This document shows positions 42,838 through 51,900 of a stretch of DNA of 64,000 bases, one piece after another (the first letter of the stretch is position 1; each line of letters begins with the position of its first letter). The position numbers were made by a program, and so were the translations under genes. Below the pieces are notes generated by a model. That model was not told the DNA's origin. It was given only the letters and a program-made list of their open reading frames with translations, and made no database searches. The DNA comes from Hahella sp. CCB-MM4 (GTDB lineage Bacteria > Pseudomonadota > Gammaproteobacteria > Pseudomonadales > Oleiphilaceae), in the NCBI RefSeq assembly GCF_002260525.1, contig NZ_MRYI01000018.1, forward strand, positions 1 to 64,000. Reading direction: 5' to 3'.

Positions 42838-43199
42838 CCCCGGCCACTTTCTAACGAAACAGACTTAACTGTCTGATTTTCTGGGGGATATAAAAACTCG
42901 CTGACAGGCCGGATTATCGGGACGCAATTATTGCTCAATTTTCATACCGACATGGTTGAAACTGTTCACGAACGTGTCAAACTTGGCAGTTAAAATTGTA
43001 ATTTGGCACGAGCCAGCCGAATTTTGCCAAGAGACTATTTTTTGCTATTCAAGTGGGCTCGTTGTCTGCATAATATGCGACCTTTTCGCAATAGGGGTAA
43101 GCACCTGCCGCTCGTTTGAAGCGCAACTTACGATTGAATTTGCGGTGAACCAGTCGATTATATCGGCTTTATTTTTATCGTCTGTTATGAGGGTCTGAG
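42838..43199. other. Leader region of speD with a large inverted repeat
   Basis: No gene is convincing here; an 80-codon frame at 42956-43198 has no family resemblance. An inverted repeat with arms CTTGGCA (42982-42988) and TGCCAAG (43025-43031), extended inward by AAAATT/AATTTT, lies 170 bases before speD. It could be an operator or RNA structure for a polyamine gene, but nothing proves it. Confidence 0.45.
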
Positions 43200-43991
43200 A
43201 TGTCTGATAAGCTCAAACTCCACGGGTTCAACAACCTGACCAAATCACTAAGTTTCAACATATACGATATATGCTATGCCAAGTCTGAAAAGGCAAAGCA
43301 GGAATATATCGCCTATATAGACGAACAATATAATGCCGAGCGTCTGACCCAGATCCTGACCGATGTGGTCGAGATCATTGGAGCCCACATACTGAATGTT
43401 TCCCGCCAGGATTACGATCCTCATGGCGCCAGCGTTACCATGCTGATTGCGGAACACGAAGTACCTCCGCCAGCCGGATCTGATGAAGAATCACCAGGCC
43501 CACTGCCGGATACCATTGTGGCCCACCTGGACAAGAGCCACGTTACGGTACACACCTATCCTGAAAGTCACCCGGATAATGGGATCAGTACTTTCCGTGC
43601 CGACATTGACGTATCCACTTGTGGCTTGATTTCGCCTCTAAAAGCATTGAACTACCTGATTCACAGCTTTGATTCGGATATTGTCACGGTCGACTACCGT
43701 GTACGCGGCTTTACCCGCCATGAAGACGGGACCAAGCTTTATATTGACCATGACATCAATTCCATCCAGAACTTCCTGAGTGAAGACACCCAGGAGGCTT
43801 ACCAGATGATTGACGTCAACGTGTATCAGGAAAACCTGTTCCACACCAAAATGATCCTGAAGGAATTCAACCTGGATAACTATCTCTTCGCCGAGAAAGC
43901 AAGCAACCTTCCAGCAGAAGAGTGTCAGGACATTCAGGAACGTTTACAAAAAGAAATGTTGGAAATCTTCTATTCACGTAATATGCCCTGA
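43200..43991 (+). CDS. speD: S-adenosylmethionine decarboxylase proenzyme
   Basis: SpeD decarboxylates SAM to the aminopropyl donor used for spermidine. It is made as a proenzyme that cuts itself to form a pyruvoyl cofactor. The cut site [14 protein letters not shown] is at residues 109-122, with Ser113 becoming the pyruvoyl group. The 263-residue length and sequence fit the E. coli/Pseudomonas class. GAGGG precedes the ATG. In Pseudomonas speD directly follows vfr-osmC as I recall it; here about 22 kb separate them. It is followed 29 bases later by the rhombosortase gene. Confidence 0.95.
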   Translation: MSDKLKLHGFNNLTKSLSFNIYDICYAKSEKAKQEYIAYIDEQYNAERLTQILTDVVEIIGAHILNVSRQDYDPHGASVTMLIAEHEVPPPAGSDEESPGPLPDTIVAHLDKSHVTVHTYPESHPDNGISTFRADIDVSTCGLISPLKALNYLIHSFDSDIVTVDYRVRGFTRHEDGTKLYIDHDINSIQNFLSEDTQEAYQMIDVNVYQENLFHTKMILKEFNLDNYLFAEKASNLPAEECQDIQERLQKEMLEIFYSRNMP

Positions 43992-44020
43992 TCAATCCCC
44001 CAAGGTGATTTAGGCAGGAC

Positions 44021-44602
44021 ATGCAACGGATCAATATTTCCTTGAGTCGAACGGGGCTGCTGATGGCAGCCCTTCTTATTTGTCTCTATTTCATAGCTGA
44101 ATGGTTCAATCTGGGACTGGCCTACTCCCGCCCGGCAATTAGCCGCGGTGTGTTTTGGCCGGCCATCACCGGACATTTTGTCCACCTCAGCATCCCCCAT
44201 CTGCTGATTAATGCCGTTGCCACGTATCTGATTATCGACGCCTTTGAAAGCGGCCTGTATCGCTGGCGTCTACCGATCGTCATGGTATTGCTCTGTATTA
44301 TTATTTCTGCCGGGTTGTACTATTTCTATCCCGGACTGAAATACTACTACGGCCTGTCAGGAGTGCTGCACGGCCTGACACTGGTCGGCGCCGCGTGGTG
44401 CTCACGTTACCCGGACTGGGTACGCTGGGTGATTATCGGCGGGGTAATAGCCAAAGTGGGCTGGGAGCAGTCACCCTATTATGATGAAAGTCATATTGCC
44501 CGCATGATTGGCGGCCCGGTTGCCGAACAGGCTCACTTACTGGGAGCTGTGGGAGGCATCCTCATTGTCGTGGGAGCCAGAATTACCCGAGCATTTCGCT
44601 AA
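44021..44602 (+). CDS. rrtA: Rhombosortase (rhomboid-family intramembrane serine protease)
   Basis: Rhombosortases cut GlyGly-CTERM sorting signals of secreted proteins in the inner membrane so they can be released or lipidated. The 193-residue protein has about six helices and the rhombosortase pattern: FWPAITGHFVHLSIPHLLIN (about residues 45-64), the nucleophile motif YYGLSGVLHGL with Ser113, and AEQAHLLGAVGG with catalytic His172. It follows speD by 29 bases and ends at a terminator, so the two are co-transcribed. The only GlyGly-CTERM-like sequence in the window is inside the giant protein. Confidence 0.85.
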   Translation: MQRINISLSRTGLLMAALLICLYFIAEWFNLGLAYSRPAISRGVFWPAITGHFVHLSIPHLLINAVATYLIIDAFESGLYRWRLPIVMVLLCIIISAGLYYFYPGLKYYYGLSGVLHGLTLVGAAWCSRYPDWVRWVIIGGVIAKVGWEQSPYYDESHIARMIGGPVAEQAHLLGAVGGILIVVGARITRAFR

Positions 44603-44621
44603 GGCCTGTCAGCATGAATAA

Positions 44622-44656
44622 AAGCCCGGAATGCGAAAGCATCCCGGGCTTTTTTG
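44622..44656. terminator. Terminator after the rhombosortase gene, possibly bidirectional
   Basis: AAGCCCGGAATGC pairs with GCATCCCGGGCTT (one mismatch) across a GAAA loop, followed by a T-run. An A-run at its left also suits the converging lipoprotein gene. Confidence 0.9.
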
Positions 44657-44676
44657 ATCGCAATGATAAGCGGTGA

Positions 44677-45219
44677 TCAGGAATGGTTTTTGTGAAACCT
44701 GTTGATCAGAGAGTCCGGCCTTTCCTTGCTGTCAGCTTTAGACAGAACGTATACCACGGTTTCACCGTTAGGGCCTGAACCGATATCCGTATAACGGTAT
44801 GTCGCCTCTCCGGTCTGACGAAAATCATTCATCATTTCCAACGAAGAGAAGACATAGATACGACCGTCGGAATAGGTCTCGCCGTAGAATGGTTCCTGCA
44901 TCATTTTTCCTGCCAGCATATCAACACTGGGAATGCCTTCACGCTTTTTCTTGTCTTCACTGGTCAGTGCGTACACCAGGGTTTCACCTTTGGGGCCCGC
45001 TCCGATCTGAGTATACATATAAGGTGTGTGGCCTGATTCCAGAAATTCAGTGTAGAGTCCACGATCATAAAATACATATATGCGGCCTTTTGTGTGAGCC
45101 TCATACAGAGAAGACATGGATTGTTCTGCTGTAGTATTTCCCATGGTTCCCTGCATTGTGGAGCAGCCCACTGTGGCCAGTCCCAATCCAGCCACCAGGA
45201 TAATGTTCGCTAAACGCAC
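44677..45219 (-). CDS. Lipoprotein with a duplicated module
   Basis: The GTG at 45219 with CAGGAG eight bases upstream gives MRLANIILVAGLGLATVGCS, a signal peptide with lipobox (cleavage before Cys19). Two modules follow, each with GRIYVF, then a Phe/Leu helix, and (Y/F)xYT(D/Q)IG(S/A)GPxGET(L/V)VY, at about residues 42-100 and 120-165, so an internal duplication is plain. It is likely anchored to the inner or outer membrane. I do not recognise the module; it may bind a ligand or partner twice. It stands alone, converging on the rhombosortase gene. Confidence 0.7.
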   Translation of the reverse strand: MRLANIILVAGLGLATVGCSTMQGTMGNTTAEQSMSSLYEAHTKGRIYVFYDRGLYTEFLESGHTPYMYTQIGAGPKGETLVYALTSEDKKKREGIPSVDMLAGKMMQEPFYGETYSDGRIYVFSSLEMMNDFRQTGEATYRYTDIGSGPNGETVVYVLSKADSKERPDSLINRFHKNHS

Positions 45220-45337
45220 GGTATTTCTCCTGCATTGCCTGTTATTGTCGAATTCACAACCTAAACGCCGGTTATGACAGCTCCGTGACACTGTTATGAC
45301 AATTACAGTTCCGTGACAGCCGTTGCTGAGGCCCTGA

Positions 45338-46204
45338 TCAGGACCCGCGACCCACTTCAATCAACTCCATCACCTTGGGACGAACAATCAGATCCATAGC
45401 TAGAGACAGCTTGTTGCCGGGTATCACAATCGTGTCATACCTGGACATAAAGGCATCGGGGATAAGGTTAATCAACGAGGGAAAATCAACCTCCTGATAG
45501 TGACGAAAGCGTATCACCACCATGCTTTCGTCCTCTGAAGGAATATCCTGCATGATAAAGGGGTCAGAGGTATCGACCGTAGGGACACGCTGGAAGTTGA
45601 TATCCGACCTGGCAAACTGGGGAACAATATAGCGAACGTAGTCTTCCATTCGGTTGAGAATAGTGGAAACCACCGCTTCCTTACTGTACCCACGCACATG
45701 GGTATCGCGGTATATTTTCTGTATCCATTCAAGATTCACTATCGGAGTCACTCCAATCAGGAAATCCACATGACGCGCCACATTGTATTGCCCAACCTTC
45801 AAGCCACCATGCAGCCCCTCATAGAACAGGCAGTCCGTGTTGGCAGGCAAGTCTTCCCAGGGTGTAAAGTTCCCGGGCTGGAACCCCTGCTGCAGGAGCT
45901 GTGTATCTTCATCATGAACATAGAAGCGATAACGCCCACTCCCAGTGGCGGCATAATCAGCAAACAGAGCTTCCAATTTATCAATGTAATTGGCCGCTGG
46001 AGAAAAGTGGTTCCACTGCCCATATTTTCCTTCACTGGCAAGTGCCGCCATTTGATCGCGGGTATAGCGGTGATAGCTGTCGCCCTCCACCACAGCCGCG
46101 TTGATTTTCTCTTCCTTGAAAATCTTTTGCATGGCAAGACCGGAAGTGGTCGTGCCGGCACCGGACGATCCGGTTAACGCGATGATGGGGTGATGAGTTG
46201 ACAT
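45338..46204 (-). CDS. prkB: Phosphoribulokinase (PrkB)
   Basis: Phosphoribulokinase makes ribulose-1,5-bisphosphate from ribulose-5-phosphate with ATP. The 288-residue protein has the P-loop GSSGAGTTTSG (about residues 11-21), GDSYHRYTRDQM, and a catalytic-base region FYEGLHGGLKVGQYN, in line with the bacterial PRK family. No RuBisCO gene is in the window. Heterotrophic gammaproteobacteria such as Vibrio and E. coli keep this gene with unclear purpose. AAGGAT precedes the ATG at 46204. It is divergent from an AAA+ ATPase gene across 233 bases. Confidence 0.88.
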   Translation of the reverse strand: MSTHHPIIALTGSSGAGTTTSGLAMQKIFKEEKINAAVVEGDSYHRYTRDQMAALASEGKYGQWNHFSPAANYIDKLEALFADYAATGSGRYRFYVHDEDTQLLQQGFQPGNFTPWEDLPANTDCLFYEGLHGGLKVGQYNVARHVDFLIGVTPIVNLEWIQKIYRDTHVRGYSKEAVVSTILNRMEDYVRYIVPQFARSDINFQRVPTVDTSDPFIMQDIPSEDESMVVIRFRHYQEVDFPSLINLIPDAFMSRYDTIVIPGNKLSLAMDLIVRPKVMELIEVGRGS

Positions 46205-46437
46205 AATGCTAATCCTTTTCGAAGCAGGCACTATAGGTGGTTTTGAACAATATTTCTAACATTCCACTGGACCCACTCCCTGCAAATCCCAAAATCCCGG
46301 CTTTCTGTCCATATCCAGGCATACCCAGCCATGCCCAGTCATATCCAGGCATCAGGCCACCCACATTAAGATTCAGGGAGATAGGCAGAGATACCAAGGT
46401 TCGGTAAACTGTATAACACCAATGCAAAGGAGAGATT

Positions 46438-47937
46438 ATGCCCGAAGTTCATGACCTTGGACTGATGATTGATTCGCGAATCCCGTTGATCGCCATTCAG
46501 AGCCATGAAGAAACCCGCACCCTGGACACCCTGACCAGACTCGCGATAAAACGCGGGCTGCCTCTATTTCAGTGGACGATGACGGATGGACTTCGGCGAC
46601 TGGGCTTTGGCCTTGAACTGATGCCCGAAGACAAGCTGCAGGATCCCACCAAAGTTCTTGAGCACATCAAGCGGGCCAGTACTGCCAGCATTTTCGTCCT
46701 ATGCGACTTTCACCCGTTTCTGGATGATGATCCAAAGCATATCCGGTTACTCAAGGATATCGCCATTGCTCATCGCAGCAACGGCCATACGCTGGTTCTG
46801 TTAAGTCATGAAGTCAGAATCCCGGCCGAGCTGAAAAATTACAGCGCAAACTTCAGAATGCGACTTCCCGATTCGGACCAGTTGATGAATATCATCCGGG
46901 ATGAGGCGCAACGGTGGTCTGAACAGAATCAGCACCAGAAAGTAAAAACCGACAACAAAACCCTCCAGCAGATTGTGCGCAACCTCTCCGGTGTCAGCTT
47001 CGAAGAAGCCCGCCGTCTTGCCAGGGGCGCAATCTTTGATGACGGCGCTATCACTCAGTCAGATATTCCTGAAATCAACAAAGCCAAGTTTGAGCTGATG
47101 GATATGGAAGGAGTACTGAGCTTCGAGTACGACACGGCCCGATTTAATGATGTCGGAGGCCTGGAAGGCTTGAAGCAGTGGTTAAAGCAACGCCGTCACG
47201 CATTTATTGATGGCAAGGGTGATGCAACCTCTGGCAGCCCACAGCTGGATCCTCCCAAAGGCATTCTGCTGCTGGGCATCCAAGGGGGCGGAAAGAGTCT
47301 CGCTGCCAAAGCCGTTGCAGGTATGTGGAACATTCCTCTCCTGAGGCTGGACATGGGAGCGCTCTACAACAAGTTCTTCGGCGAAACCGAGCGCAATATG
47401 CGGGAATCCCTGCAACTGGCCGAGCTGATGTCTCCCTGTGTACTTTGGATTGATGAGATTGAAAAAGGTATTGGCCAGGGTACCAATGACCAGGGGGTGT
47501 CCAAGCGGGTTTTAGGAACGCTGCTGACCTGGATGTCGGAGAATACCCATCCGGTATTTCTGGTGGCCACCGCCAACAATATCCGTGACCTGCCACCGGA
47601 ACTGATCCGCAAAGGGCGTATGGACGAAATTTTCTTCGTCGACTTACCTGAAGCGCCGGTCAGAAACTTGATCTTCAGCATTCATCTGCAGAAACGCGGC
47701 CAGAACCCACAGGACTTTGACTGCTACAGACTGGCGGAAAGCACCGATGGTTTCTCCGGCGCGGAAATTGAACAGGCCGTCGTCTCGGCGCTCTACTCCG
47801 CAGCAGCCCAAGGGGAAGCTCTCTCAACCCAGTTAATTCTGGATGAGGTGTACAAGACCCAGCCATTGTCGGTGGTCAGATCAGAAGATATCGAAGCCCT
47901 GCGTGCCTGGGCGGAAGATCGGTGTGTGAAAGCATAA
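46438..47937 (+). CDS. Ycf46-like AAA+ ATPase
   Basis: The 499-residue protein has an N-terminal ~230-residue domain ([20 protein letters not shown]), then a classic AAA+ module: Walker [15 protein letters not shown] (about 278-291), Walker [13 protein letters not shown] (about 333-344), sensor 1 LVATANN and the arginine-finger region [16 protein letters not shown]. This matches the Ycf46 family of cyanobacteria, plastids and some proteobacteria. Ycf46 is tied to inorganic-carbon use in cyanobacteria. CAAAGGAG precedes the ATG. It is divergent from prkB. Confidence 0.85.
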   Translation: MPEVHDLGLMIDSRIPLIAIQSHEETRTLDTLTRLAIKRGLPLFQWTMTDGLRRLGFGLELMPEDKLQDPTKVLEHIKRASTASIFVLCDFHPFLDDDPKHIRLLKDIAIAHRSNGHTLVLLSHEVRIPAELKNYSANFRMRLPDSDQLMNIIRDEAQRWSEQNQHQKVKTDNKTLQQIVRNLSGVSFEEARRLARGAIFDDGAITQSDIPEINKAKFELMDMEGVLSFEYDTARFNDVGGLEGLKQWLKQRRHAFIDGKGDATSGSPQLDPPKGILLLGIQGGGKSLAAKAVAGMWNIPLLRLDMGALYNKFFGETERNMRESLQLAELMSPCVLWIDEIEKGIGQGTNDQGVSKRVLGTLLTWMSENTHPVFLVATANNIRDLPPELIRKGRMDEIFFVDLPEAPVRNLIFSIHLQKRGQNPQDFDCYRLAESTDGFSGAEIEQAVVSALYSAAAQGEALSTQLILDEVYKTQPLSVVRSEDIEALRAWAEDRCVKA

Positions 47938-47946
47938 AACGAAGCG

Positions 47947-47987
47947 TTGTCCCGTGCAAAAGACTACCTATCCTTTACACGGGACAA
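47947..47987. terminator. Inverted repeat after the AAA+ ATPase gene
   Basis: TTGTCCCGTG pairs perfectly with CACGGGACAA, and AAAG/CTTT extends the stem inward past a bulge. No T-run follows, so this may be a terminator that needs help or a stabilising 3' hairpin. Confidence 0.5.
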
Positions 47988-48082
47988 TTAGCACATTCAA
48001 CAACTAACCCGACTCTGGCCTGCCACCAACCCTTTGCTATAAAATAGATAATTTGTCACTTTAAAATCTAGAGGAAACTGCA

Positions 48083-48970
48083 GTGTCCTGGTCAAAAGGA
48101 ATTTTCGCTCTACTCCTAAACTCTATTTTTCTATGCATACAAGGTTGTTCTGGTTCCGATAATACTTCAAACAATTCTTCAGAAGAGTCTTCATTGCAGA
48201 TTAAGTCCCTCTCGGAAATGGATTTAACTGGAACTTGGCTACACGAAGTTAAAGTAGACGTTTACGAAAAATCCACCAATAAGTATTTGTCTACTCACTA
48301 CACGCTGCAGAGATATGTCTTCGAGGAAACAAACTATGGAATAGCAAATGATTGGTGCTGGGGATATGGACATAGACCTCCAGCATACGCCCAGAAGTCA
48401 AAAGATTATCTCTACTTATCCGCTGATGATTCGTCTGGCTTTCGTCTTCAATCGGATAATAGCTTACAAAGGACTTCTGAAGAGCCGCACCACCTCGATG
48501 AGGCATACATAGATAGAAGCACCTATACACTTCGCAAAATATCTGAGAACGTACAAATAGATAGTGGAACTTTCATACTCAATGGTCCGGTCTCTATTAC
48601 TGAGTATAGCCATGTCTGCGCTTGGGAAGTGAGTCGAAGCTGGGATATTCACAGATCGATAGAACTTATTGTCCCTTATGGGGATGAAGTGATCAGCATG
48701 CGGTTTGAAATTTACGACGACCTATCAGTCGGTAGCTATGGATATGCCACCTTAAATGTTCCCACTACGCTGCCGATCTCTCTTCATATAGGCTCTAACG
48801 CCACAGAGTTCGTCAACACTGTGGGCTCTAATGGCTTTTGGCTAACAAACGTCGAAATTAATCTCATTGAATACAACGACGAAAAAATGTCCGGCACATT
48901 CTCGTTTACAGGACAGGATGATGGCGAGTATTCAGGCGAGTTCGAAGTCTATTTCGATTTAAAAATTTAA
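48083..48970 (+). CDS. AT-rich orphan lipoprotein
   Basis: GTG start with AGAGGAA six bases upstream. The N-terminus SIFLCIQGCSGSDNTSNNSS has a lipobox (before Cys22) and a Ser/Asn-rich spacer. The remaining 270 residues look beta-rich, with Tyr, Trp and Asp, but match no family I know. Base composition is visibly richer in A+T than its neighbours, and codon use (AGA, ATA) is different, suggesting recent transfer. It lies between the ATPase and mshQ genes and ends 14 bases before the convergent mshQ. A surface or periplasmic role is likely. Confidence 0.7.
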   Translation: MSWSKGIFALLLNSIFLCIQGCSGSDNTSNNSSEESSLQIKSLSEMDLTGTWLHEVKVDVYEKSTNKYLSTHYTLQRYVFEETNYGIANDWCWGYGHRPPAYAQKSKDYLYLSADDSSGFRLQSDNSLQRTSEEPHHLDEAYIDRSTYTLRKISENVQIDSGTFILNGPVSITEYSHVCAWEVSRSWDIHRSIELIVPYGDEVISMRFEIYDDLSVGSYGYATLNVPTTLPISLHIGSNATEFVNTVGSNGFWLTNVEINLIEYNDEKMSGTFSFTGQDDGEYSGEFEVYFDLKI

Positions 48971-48983
48971 TTCTGTCACCGCT

Positions 48984-51900
48984 TCAATTCACCACTTCCC
49001 GCCAATAAATAATGCGGTCGTGTCCACGATACTGACCGAAGGTGGCACGGGAAGTGGGATTGTCGAGATCTCCGTCGGCATCCCAATCATGCTGTAACCA
49101 CACATCAACCGATGGCGCCAGCTCCACACTGCCATCATTACCCAGACCAGGTGCGGTCAGGTACATTTGCTTACGGCTGCCGTAGTTAAACTTGCCTCCG
49201 ACAAAGGCTTCTGACGCTCCTGAACTACCGTCAATTTCCAGCTTGGTTTCACCGTCATCCAGATTGTCTGTGTAATCCTGCATGGTGATCCAGGAGTTTT
49301 CCGTACTATAGCTCGTGCAACCATCCGCATCGTTCACCACAAAATTACTTCCGTCCCAATACTCCACTTGTATGGGGACCGTCAGGGGATCGGTTTCTGG
49401 ACCGAAGGCGTTTTCCATATGCAGGCGACCATAACGGATTTGAGTGCCGTCAACTTTCGAGATGGTATATGGCAGGCAGGTTCCTGCGGGAGGATTGGAT
49501 TGATAACAGGCGCCGTCGTCATCGGTCAGCGTATTGCTATCAAAGATAAGATCGATATCAGCAGCAAAAGGTTTATCCATAGCATCCGGTGTTGAATAGC
49601 TACTCTTTTGGAAGGTAAGTATATCGTCCCAAATCTGAACGGCTCGCTTTCCATCCAGCGTAGCTCCTGCTGGATAGATATAACTTCGCCCAACCCGATT
49701 ATCGTTGAATACAGAGGGGTGAGTATCCATAAGTTTGTTCTCGTACCTCATATCGGGATCACCCAGCTTATAGAAGCTGCTATCGTAATTTAGAGTCACA
49801 CTTCCGTTACGGTTGTAGGCTGTTATGGTCAACTCAGGCTCAGCGCCAGTGTCGTAACCGAATTCTTGATCCTGGTAGATAAAATCACACATGGAATCAT
49901 GCTTGAACGTCGGGTCGTTAGCGGTGACATCCAGATAGGCTGGGTAAAAACGACCAACCGTGATTGTTGGGGACTCAGTAACGTTTTGACCGAAATAGTT
50001 ATCCACGGCAGATGCGGTTAACGAAATAACCCCCACTTCATCAAACGATTGGTCTGTGATGGTCTTTGATCCATTGTCACTCAGCGAGATAGTCGCTTGT
50101 GACATCGATATGTTTCCATCCCACCCACCAGACGGTGCTAACAGGCCATGGGAAAGATTAACGGCTCCCTGATAACTTTGTGCCACACTCTCATCAGAGC
50201 AGACACCTGACACCGTCATGCTAAACGGATCACCCGCTTTTACAAATTTGCTACAGGTTTCGTCTTCACTGGCACAATCAGAGTTTGAGGTATCGATGGT
50301 AATTTTCAGGTGCTCAGGCGTTACAATAATGCCTGCCGCACTGCCATCCAATACAGGCAGACCGGAGTCCGAATCCCCATAAGGAGACACATCATGTTCA
50401 AAATCCAACTTTAAAATTTCACCACTGTCACCGTATGTCAGCGACGTCGTAGCAACGCCATTGTTGAAGGTCAACGACAAATTATCTGTCAGAGGCTTAT
50501 TCTGGTCATTGAAACTTGTCCCTCCAATAACCATGGGGGTGGAAACAGTATCCGCATCTGGCTGCCCTGATGTGTGGATATTAACTGAATACCACGCCTT
50601 TAAACTCTTTGAGCCATCAAACCCAGTCAACGTCGTACAGGAAGCCCCGCCGCCCGAATCCTGCCCTATAGCCGTTAAAGTCAGCGTTACGGAATTAGCA
50701 CAATTGAATGCATTAGGTAAGGACACCTGAAGGCCTGCACTTCTGAAGTCTGTACCGGATGAAGCGGTACCATCAAGCCCAGTCACTCGATCAGTGGCCG
50801 TCACCTCCACATCCGCATTCTCGTTTTTATGGTACAGATAGACACTCTGTCGCCCATTTTCCGTTCCATCAAACGTGATACTGCTGATTTCAGTACCGCC
50901 ACTGGAAACCGAATAGAACTCACTGAGACTGTTTTCATTGGAACTCAGATCGACAATACCTGCATAGGCATCATGAGTTGTCACGCCATCATCGCACATA
51001 GCCCGGATCTCGATTTCCGCTCGGGTAGTCGGACAGGCCAGTCCATAGGACGGCTGGGTGATAGCGAAGCCGCCCAGCGTACAGCTCGGACAATCATGAG
51101 TGTCTGCATAGATATCATTAATTTCCGAACTATCAAGCGCACTACTGTATATTCTGACCTCATCAATCCGGCCATTAAAATAGCGTCCGGCGAATACCTG
51201 GTCCTGACCGATCTGAAGTGGATCGCTATTGGTTCTCAGGCCGCCGGTATAAGTGCGCGTTGCACGCTGCACCCCGTTAACGTATATCGCCTGGGCACCG
51301 GATGTATAGGAAATGGCGATGTGATACCAGTTACCCGGCGTGATATTGGCTCCCACACTGTCAAACTCTCTGGTCGTTCCAGTGTCATCATTCCACCACC
51401 AATTGATCTCACCGGCAGGGGTAATATGAAACTCGTAGTTCTCATCTTTCGACAGGATACTCATCAACCCACTCCCCGGCAGTGCGTTGGGGTAAACCCA
51501 GGCAGTAATGGTCAGCTCATCACTGAGATCCAATAAATCATTATCTGCCACTTCAATATACTGGGTACTACCATTGAAATCCGCGTAGGAACAGGTCCCA
51601 GGGTCACCGGCAATCGCCGGATTCGTATTTACAGAGGACGCACCGCCGACGGTACGTCCGTTGAGATCATTACCCGAACTGTCCAATACCTCGCCGGAAG
51701 TTCCGTCCCAAGGACCGGACTCCATTCGCCACAAGCCTACCAACGGATTGATACAGGCAGTTCCGGACCCGGACACATCCACGGCAACGTTATCGATATT
51801 CATGAACTCGCCACTGCCGCCATATCCCTGAGTGACGGCAAAGCGAATTCGTGTGGAAGAGGAAATATAAGGAGTCAGATTAATACTCGCAGAGCCACTG

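Noticed and set aside
42956-43198. 80-codon frame upstream of speD
   Set aside because: Composition fits untranslated leader DNA, it overlaps the inverted repeat, and it matches no known family.
42838-43199. c-di-GMP riboswitch near the cyclase and speD
   Set aside because: The conserved GEMM sequence blocks were not found on either strand.
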